A DNA stretch of 12,798 nucleotides from a candidate division CSSED10-310 bacterium (GTDB taxonomy: Bacteria > CSSED10-310 > JAFGJC01). The first letter of the stretch is position 1, and each line of letters opens with the position of its first letter. Where the stretch lies: contig JAFGJC010000394.1 of assembly GCA_016929305.1 (NCBI GenBank), forward strand, positions 1 to 12,798, read 5' to 3'. This document shows, piece after piece, positions 8,749-12,798 of this stretch. The translations under genes and the position numbers were made by a program. Below the pieces are notes generated by a model. The model saw only the letters and a program-made list of their open reading frames with translations, was not told the DNA's origin and ran no database searches.

Positions 8749-9798
8749 ATGAAAATAGTAAGTTTTATTATTAACAATGCGCTATATGTCTCTATTCTGC
8801 TCATTCTCATTTCATCTCTTATTGGGATTTACATTAAAAGTCGCAGCAGAGATAGATGTTTGCGCAATTTCAGCGGTTATAAAATCACTTTGGAAACAAG
8901 TTCGGGAAAATTAGTTTGGGGGATTTTAGATGTTTTTGGAACTGGATTAGAACTCAACTATCAATCTGGACACCATGATTACGATGGGCACATCGAAAAC
9001 TCGTACATCCTTTACAATGCCGAGTTTGATAATATTGTATCGCTGTACCGATACCACTATCAACTTTCTGAAATAAACAAACTTCGACGCAAGACAGATA
9101 TCGAAAAAACGTATATCCCCAATCTGTTCAGAATATCGCTTAGAAAAGCAAGAAATTTCTTCAATACATTTCGAGACGGCGTCACACAAATTGTCAGCCT
9201 GATTATCGGAAGTTTTGCTGCTGCCAAACCTCAGGCTGTGATCTCACAGAAACAAAAAGATCTCTCAGGTTTAAGCTCAGAATTAATCACATCAATATCA
9301 CATGCTTATGATCCAATTCTGGAAAAATACATCGGTCAGTATGTTGTGGCGGAATCAGTATTGGAAGACAGTAAACGCGAATTTTGCGGAATTTTGAAGG
9401 AGTACACAAATCGCTTTATCGAAATCCTAAACGCTTCTATCCCGGAAACTGTGGAAATCACGTGTATAAAGGATGAAAAACTTGAAGTGATCGATCAGAT
9501 AAGCATAGAACGCACGGAAAAAGATGTTACCCTTCGCAATAACAGTCCTTATCCAGTCTATTTAAAATCATTCTCTTCGTCTGCCTGGACTCATCCAGTT
9601 GATGTTTATATTGATATTGGCAAAGCAATGACTGTAGATTATCCGGAAATAACTCATGATGCTCTGCTCATAACCTTCAATATTCCGCGCAAAGTTGATC
9701 TTGTATTGCCCAGAAGTCGATTTTGCGTGCGTCACGGAGGTAAGCTGGAAAAGGATAAACGCGAAGAGTTACTTGAGTTAACTATACGATCGACATAA
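8749..9798 (+). CDS. Membrane-anchored protein of unknown function
   Basis: I do not recognise a named family. The 349-aa product starts with a hydrophobic helix (about residues 8-29) followed by a basic stretch (KSRSRDR), suggesting a single N-terminal anchor with the rest in the cytoplasm by the positive-inside rule. Residues 40-100 look beta-rich: FSGYKITLETSSGKLVWGIL, then FGTGLELNY and SYILYNAEFDNIVSLYRYHY. This could be a small barrel domain of SH3/LSm type, which is inference. A basic region (about 111-136) precedes a short hydrophobic stretch (VTQIVSLIIGSFAAA, 145-159) and a helical part (167-228). The C-terminal 90 residues are again beta-rich (DVTLRNNSPYPVYLKSF). The ATG at 8749 has AAGG 6 bp upstream. 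It diverges from the UbiA-family gene over a 178-bp gap and converges with the barrel gene. Confidence 0.85.
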   Translation: MKIVSFIINNALYVSILLILISSLIGIYIKSRSRDRCLRNFSGYKITLETSSGKLVWGILDVFGTGLELNYQSGHHDYDGHIENSYILYNAEFDNIVSLYRYHYQLSEINKLRRKTDIEKTYIPNLFRISLRKARNFFNTFRDGVTQIVSLIIGSFAAAKPQAVISQKQKDLSGLSSELITSISHAYDPILEKYIGQYVVAESVLEDSKREFCGILKEYTNRFIEILNASIPETVEITCIKDEKLEVIDQISIERTEKDVTLRNNSPYPVYLKSFSSSAWTHPVDVYIDIGKAMTVDYPEITHDALLITFNIPRKVDLVLPRSRFCVRHGGKLEKDKREELLELTIRST

Positions 9799-9847
9799 TC
9801 AACAATCAGATTCTATTATGCGGGAGCCAAACCATTAAGCACTATTG

Positions 9848-10417
9848 TCAAAACAAATATCTAAGACCCAATCCGTATTCATTCCAAGTGCTGTTGTTCT
9901 CCGTCTCATCCAGTTCGACGTCATGATGGAAATATTTCAATTCAGCACTCATTTTTTCAGTGATCTTGTAACGCATTCCAAATCCATAATTATAGCCAAG
10001 ATCGCTTGCCTGTTTTGATCTTCCATCAATCCAAAATGCGTTTTCAGAATCCCAAAGATATAATCCCAAACCTGCAGCTCCAAAAATGGAAAATTTGGAT
10101 GTAAACGGATATTTAATTAAGCCATCCACAGTAATGTTGTAGAAGAGGATATCGGCATTTTTTCGATTATTTCGTGTGAACCGGACGAAATGTCCGGAGG
10201 ACAGAAATCCGAAATGTTTATTATAGACATACTCCAATGATACACCTGCACCAAACTTGGAAGAATAGCGATCGCCGAGGAAATCATGAGGATCGTTGTA
10301 AAGAATATCCGCACTCAGAACGAAAGACTGCGGTTCAACGGAATACACAGGAAGACCAGCAAGAAAACCCAGCAATAACAATAGACATCGTATTCCTATA
10401 TTAATGTTGCACTTCAT
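9848..10417 (-). CDS. Small outer-membrane beta-barrel protein (OmpA/OmpW-like porin fold)
   Basis: This is a 189-aa exported protein. A Sec signal peptide (hydrophobic CLLLLLGFLAGLPV, residues 11-24) probably ends near S26. The mature part, about 163 residues, alternates polar and hydrophobic residues in short strands with frequent aromatic and Gly positions, for example FGAAGLGLYLWD, YNYGFGMRYKI and YGLGLRYLF. The final residue is Phe, the usual C-terminal signal for Bam-mediated insertion. The size fits an eight-stranded barrel of the OmpA N-terminal or OmpW/OprF type, but no peptidoglycan-binding domain is present. The ATG at 10417 has GGAGG 8 bp upstream, and a plausible sigma70-type promoter lies at 10457-10485. 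Its transport or adhesion role cannot be told from sequence. It supports a diderm envelope for this organism. Confidence 0.8.
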   Translation of the reverse strand: MKCNINIGIRCLLLLLGFLAGLPVYSVEPQSFVLSADILYNDPHDFLGDRYSSKFGAGVSLEYVYNKHFGFLSSGHFVRFTRNNRKNADILFYNITVDGLIKYPFTSKFSIFGAAGLGLYLWDSENAFWIDGRSKQASDLGYNYGFGMRYKITEKMSAELKYFHHDVELDETENNSTWNEYGLGLRYLF

Positions 10418-10456
10418 CTAACTTCCCTCCATCCTTGCACATGCCGCAAGAGACAA

Positions 10457-10485
10457 ATATTACTCGACAAAAAATCATAGGACAA
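10457..10485 (-). promoter_or_regulatory. Candidate promoter for the outer-membrane barrel gene
   Basis: On the minus strand, TTGTCC (10480-10485) and TAATAT (10457-10462) are separated by 17 bp, four of six matches each to the -35 and -10 consensus. The predicted start near 10450 leaves a leader of about 30 nt before the ATG at 10417. The site lies downstream of the rnpB U-tract, so the barrel gene would have its own transcription. Confidence 0.4.
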
Positions 10486-10515
10486 CTTTAATTTATGTTT
10501 TTGGGCATGAGACTG

Positions 10516-10536
10516 AAAAAAAACAGGGTGAAGTCA
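10516..10536 (-). terminator. rnpB 3' end: P1 helix strand plus U8 tract acting as terminator
   Basis: The 3' strand of the RNase P P1 helix (10524-10536) is followed directly on the minus strand by eight T residues (10516-10523). Its partner strand is 365 bp upstream, so termination would depend on the long-range P1 pairing or on the T-run alone. No other hairpin lies between here and the barrel gene. Confidence 0.5.
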
Positions 10537-10902
10537 TCTGTAAGCCGGGTTCTGTGCCCGATAAAAACCGGGTGGCGACCATTCATCTAGGATATTGATT
10601 ACTCAAAACCTCAAGCGACCTACCCTGGAACATCAAACGGGCCGTTTTCAATCGTTCCTCTACTTGGTCTTGCTCCTGACGGGGTTTACCTAGCCAATCC
10701 GATCACCCGGACTGCTGGTAAGCTCTTACCTTACCGTTTCACCCTTACCTGTACTCTAATGCGAGTCATCGGCGGTCTGCTTTCTGTTGCACTTTCCGTG
10801 GAGTCACCTCCCCTGGGGATTACCCAGCGTCACGCCCTGTGGAGCCCGGACTTTCCTCCAGCTTCGAATCCGCCAGCGGTCGCCCGATTGACTTCACCCT
10901 GC
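10524..10902 (-). ncRNA. rnpB: RNase P RNA, bacterial class A
   Basis: This is the catalytic RNA of RNase P, which cleaves the 5' leaders of pre-tRNAs. The conserved core is plain on the minus strand: GAGGAAAGTCCGGGCTCC (P4 5' side, near 10841-10859), AGGTAAGGGTGAAACGGTAAG, GGAGCAAGACCAA (near 10662-10674), GGGTAGGTCGCTTGAG, CCTAGATGAATG and ACAGAACCCGGCTTAC (P4 3' side, 10540-10555). The ends were set by a perfect 13-bp P1 helix: 10889-10901 pairs with 10524-10536, giving about 379 nt. The order of elements fits the ancestral A type, not the Bacillus B type. A promoter with an extended -10 sits 7 nt upstream of the first G. Upstream, the zinc-ribbon gene ends 37 bp away on the same strand. 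A 62-codon reading frame on the opposite strand is coincidental. Confidence 0.96.
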
Positions 10903-10909
10903 AATTCTT

Positions 10910-10918
10910 ATTTTAGCA
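10910..10918 (-). promoter_or_regulatory. Extended -10 promoter element of rnpB
   Basis: On the minus strand TGC-TAAAAT (10910-10918) is an extended -10 element (TGn followed by five of six matches to TATAAT). It lies 7 nt before G10902, the base where P1 begins. No good -35 is visible at 16-18 bp, which is compatible with an extended -10 promoter. It sits between the zinc-ribbon stop and rnpB. Confidence 0.5.
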
Positions 10919-10938
10919 TATTTGGGCACAAAATGTAT

Positions 10939-11652
10939 TTAAAATGAAGATTCTTCTGACCAATAAAGAAAACGACCACACTTTTCACATGGAATCAGTT
11001 GGTCATTACCTCGAACCAGTGCCGCTATTTGGGGGCGCACTTTCATAAAACACCCGCCACAATTGCCTGCAATAATATCCGCAACCCCAGATCCCTTCTT
11101 TTTCATCAATTTCAGATAACGTTCCGAAATTTCCGAGTCCAAATCGTCGACCAGTTGATTCCTAGCTTTTTCCGCTCGCGCATATGCGTCTTTTTCCCGG
11201 TCTAAATCCTGAGTGAGTTTCTTTCTTTCCTCTTCCGATTCCGCTATTTTCTGCTCAACATCCTTTTCCATTCGTCTGAGTGCTTTTCGTTTGTTATCGC
11301 TATCCTCAAATAACTCGAGTATCTCCGTTTCAAGTTCCGAAATTTTATCATCAAGCTGTTTAATCTCATTATTAAGTGCTTGGTATTCCCGATTCGACTT
11401 CAATTTGAACAACTGGGCTCTGTATTTGCCCTGCTGCTGTCGATGATCTTCTATCATTGCTTCATCCATCTTTATTTTCTTTTCATTTGCTTTAATTATC
11501 TCTCGTATATTGTTGATCTTTGACCGGAATTCAGCAACCTGGTCATCAATCTTCTGGATTTCAAGCGGAATACTGCGGCACTGCTTTTCATGATTCGCTA
11601 AACCGAGATCAAGATGATGAATATCAATTAAAATTTTTAGATCTTTATGCAA
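10939..11652 (-). CDS. Coiled-coil C4-type zinc-ribbon protein (COG1579 family)
   Basis: This 237-aa cytoplasmic protein has a long coiled coil (about residues 30-178, rich in Lys and Glu) followed by a zinc ribbon built from C198-x2-C201 and C222-x2-C225 (NCGGC and PCEKCGR). The segment KLKSNREYQALNNEIKQL (about 83-100) is the hallmark of this widespread but poorly characterised family; some members have been proposed to bind nucleic acid or act in secretion, with no settled role. Translation starts at a TTG (11650-11652), supported by GGAGG 7 bp upstream and by the match to family N-termini of the type DLxxLxxIxxLD. The Shine-Dalgarno lies almost directly after the tRNA terminator, leaving no room for a private promoter downstream of that hairpin. 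rnpB follows by 37 bp. Confidence 0.88.
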   Translation of the reverse strand: MHKDLKILIDIHHLDLGLANHEKQCRSIPLEIQKIDDQVAEFRSKINNIREIIKANEKKIKMDEAMIEDHRQQQGKYRAQLFKLKSNREYQALNNEIKQLDDKISELETEILELFEDSDNKRKALRRMEKDVEQKIAESEEERKKLTQDLDREKDAYARAEKARNQLVDDLDSEISERYLKLMKKKGSGVADIIAGNCGGCFMKVRPQIAALVRGNDQLIPCEKCGRFLYWSEESSF

Positions 11653-11671
11653 AACGCCCCCTCCATAACCC

Positions 11672-11706
11672 CAAAAAAAAAGGGTGTATCACAACGGATA
11701 CACCCT
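11672..11706 (-). terminator. Rho-independent terminator downstream of the tRNA
   Basis: A perfect 10-bp stem (11681-11690 with 11697-11706, AGGGTGTATC / GATACACCCT) closes a 6-nt loop and is followed on the minus strand by a run of T residues (11673-11681, one of which overlaps the stem base). It lies about 68 nt after the tRNA 3' end. A weaker 7-bp hairpin (11747-11753 with 11763-11769) sits between them in the tRNA trailer. Confidence 0.85.
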
Positions 11707-11774
11707 CAAGTTCAGAAATCCAAACAAATACGTATAAGTAAAGTCATTCGAATACCCTCAGAATTCGAAAAATC

Positions 11775-11847
11775 TGGGCCCAGTAGGACTCGAACCTACG
11801 ACCAACCGGTTATGAGCCGGTAGCTCTTCCAGCTGAGCTATGGGCCC
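11775..11847 (-). tRNA. tRNA with CAU anticodon, tRNA-Met (elongator) or tRNA-Ile2
   Basis: The 73-nt gene folds perfectly: acceptor GGGCCCA/TGGGCCC, D stem GCTC/GAGC, anticodon stem ACCGG/CCGGT with loop CTCATAA, variable loop TGGTC, T stem GTAGG/CCTAC with loop TTCGAGT, and discriminator A. The anticodon CAU is at 11812-11814. The 3' CCA is not encoded and must be added by CCA-adding enzyme. It is not the initiator type, because the first acceptor pair is G1-C72. Elongator Met is the usual call, but C4-G69 and C5-G68 in the acceptor stem resemble E. coli tRNA-Ile2, whose C34 is changed to lysidine by TilS. It has its own promoter and terminator and lies just after dnaG. Confidence 0.95.
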
Positions 11848-11859
11848 AGTTCCGAATGT

Positions 11860-11889
11860 TTAATACCACCACCTAGATGTAAGGGTCAA
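11860..11889 (-). promoter_or_regulatory. Promoter of the tRNA(CAU) gene
   Basis: On the minus strand TTGACC (11884-11889, five of six) and TATTAA (11860-11865, four of six) are 18 bp apart, placing the transcription start about 5 nt before the tRNA. The element lies in the gap between the dnaG stop and the tRNA, so the tRNA can be made independently of dnaG. Confidence 0.6.
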
Positions 11890-11907
11890 GGTATAAAATA
11901 GATTTCT

Positions 11908-12798
11908 TTAAGCCGGAAAGAGTTCTCGTAATTTTTTAACTAGCCGTAATTGTTCATTGAGACACTCTGTTGTATCCTTACCAGCTCTTTCCAAATCTCT
12001 CAACTTTTTCCTGTTTGATTCCAATGCCAGTTTCAAATGGTGCTTTTTCATATCAATAGAAAGCATATGAAGGTTTTCCTCCGGTATACCCTTTAAACGC
12101 TGGTCAATTTGGGGATCCATCGCAAGTTCAGCGATTGTTTGGCGTTCTTCTTCCTGGTCCAAATGATCGATGAGTATTGACACATCAAATTTTTTCGATG
12201 AATGCTTTTCAGCAAATTCCAGGATCTCGGAATAAATTGCATTACCCTCTTGAGTAATCATTTTTCCGGGAGGAACAACAATAGATGCCTGCTCAATCAG
12301 ATGCGGATTTCTGATCAATAAAACCAGAAAATCTCTTTCTCGAGGATCTAGGAATATCGATTTTTTTGATGCTGTTTGAGGTTTTACAACTCGCAAATAT
12401 TTCTTGCCGTATCTTTTCAATAGTTCCACGATCGATTGATCTGGAACTCCCACTAAATCAGCAATTCGGCTAATGTATATTCCTCGATCGAGTGCATTTT
12501 CGACGGTTACCAGAAATGGCAGCATTTCTTCCACCGCATCTCTTCTCCCCTTTACCAGGTTCAAATTATATCGTTGCGATGAATAACGTATTAAGAAATC
12601 CAGGGCAGGTAGACCCTGATTGATTCTCTTGTTCAGAGCATCCGCACCTTGATCTCTAACTAAATCATCGGGATCGGTGTTTTCAGGCAATGGAACAGCA
12701 ACGGAATCTAAACCGGCAGCAAGACTGATTTCCAGAGCTTTTCGAGCTGCAGCTAATCCAGCCAGATCTGAATCGAACAACAGATATAGTTTTGTCGC
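11908..12798 (-). CDS. dnaG: DNA primase, C-terminal part (5' end beyond window)
   Basis: DnaG makes the RNA primers used at the replication fork and docks on the replicative helicase. The reading frame is open to the right edge of the window, so the 296 visible residues are the C-terminal half. The first residues include LLFDSDLAGLAAARKAL, the toprim DxD metal-binding motif (D9 and D11 of the visible part). Next are PENTDPDDLVRDQGADAL and LPALDFLIRYSS, typical of the region joining toprim to the helicase-binding domain, then a helical C-terminal domain (about residues 130-296) that should contact DnaB. The zinc-binding domain and the start of the RNA polymerase core are out of view. The gene ends 60 bp before the tRNA; no rpoD follows it, unlike the common dnaG-rpoD arrangement. 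Confidence 0.93.
   Translation of the reverse strand, partial: ATKLYLLFDSDLAGLAAARKALEISLAAGLDSVAVPLPENTDPDDLVRDQGADALNKRINQGLPALDFLIRYSSQRYNLNLVKGRRDAVEEMLPFLVTVENALDRGIYISRIADLVGVPDQSIVELLKRYGKKYLRVVKPQTASKKSIFLDPRERDFLVLLIRNPHLIEQASIVVPPGKMITQEGNAIYSEILEFAEKHSSKKFDVSILIDHLDQEEERQTIAELAMDPQIDQRLKGIPEENLHMLSIDMKKHHLKLALESNRKKLRDLERAGKDTTECLNEQLRLVKKLRELFPA

Noticed and set aside
10759..10947. 62-codon reading frame on the + strand
   Set aside because: It lies almost entirely antisense to RNase P RNA, whose conserved core explains the sequence.
11213..11446. Serine-rich 77-codon reading frame on the + strand
   Set aside because: It is the mirror of the Lys/Glu-rich coiled coil encoded on the other strand; the composition explains it and there is no ribosome binding site.
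1..12798. Search for CRISPR arrays, insertion sequences, phage genes or defence systems
   Set aside because: No regularly spaced repeats, transposase or integrase motifs, or terminal inverted repeats were seen by reading. The only notable inverted repeats are the terminator stem, the small tRNA-trailer hairpin and P1 of rnpB.

Overview
The window looks like ordinary chromosome from an uncultured, moderately AT-rich diderm (Gram-negative-type) bacterium. The outer envelope is inferred from a small outer-membrane beta-barrel ending in Phe and from a lipoprotein with a lipobox. The glycine decarboxylase P-protein is split into two subunits (GcvPA/GcvPB), as in Firmicutes, Thermotogae and many candidate phyla, rather than the single-chain form of E. 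coli. Together with class A RNase P RNA this fits an FCB-group or candidate-phylum lineage (Calditrichaeota/KSB1/Marinimicrobia-like). That placement is inference only.

Layout, left to right. (1) 1-3505, + strand: the end of gcvT, then gcvH, gcvPA and gcvPB, a tightly packed glycine cleavage operon. (2) 3488-6178, - strand: a two-gene envelope glycosylation unit, a polytopic GT-C/family-39-like glycosyltransferase followed by a family 2 glycosyltransferase. The latter's 3' end overlaps that of gcvPB by 18 bp. (3) 6357-7658, + strand: a lipoprotein joining TPR-like repeats to a TolB/PD40-type beta-propeller. (4) 7665-8570, - strand: a UbiA-family prenyltransferase resembling decaprenyl-phosphate phosphoribosyltransferase. 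(5) 8749-9798, + strand: a membrane-anchored protein of unknown function. (6) 9848-10417, - strand: a small outer-membrane barrel. (7) 10524-12798, - strand: an information-processing block in transcription order dnaG (3' part), tRNA(CAU), a coiled-coil C4 zinc-ribbon protein and rnpB.

How the parts work together. The gcv operon encodes the T, H and P proteins of glycine oxidation. The UbiA-like enzyme could make a polyprenyl-phosphate-linked pentose, and GT-C enzymes generally use polyprenyl-linked sugars. The GT-C/GT2 pair and the UbiA enzyme may therefore share a lipid-linked sugar pathway, but sequence alone does not prove it. The dnaG-to-rnpB block has clear local signals: promoters before the tRNA and rnpB, a strong hairpin terminator after the tRNA, and an rnpB P1 helix that runs straight into a U-tract.

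No mobile elements, CRISPR arrays, phage genes or defence systems were seen. The least explained items are the unknown protein at 8749-9798, the TPR/propeller lipoprotein, and the zinc-ribbon gene, whose ribosome binding site begins almost directly after the tRNA terminator.
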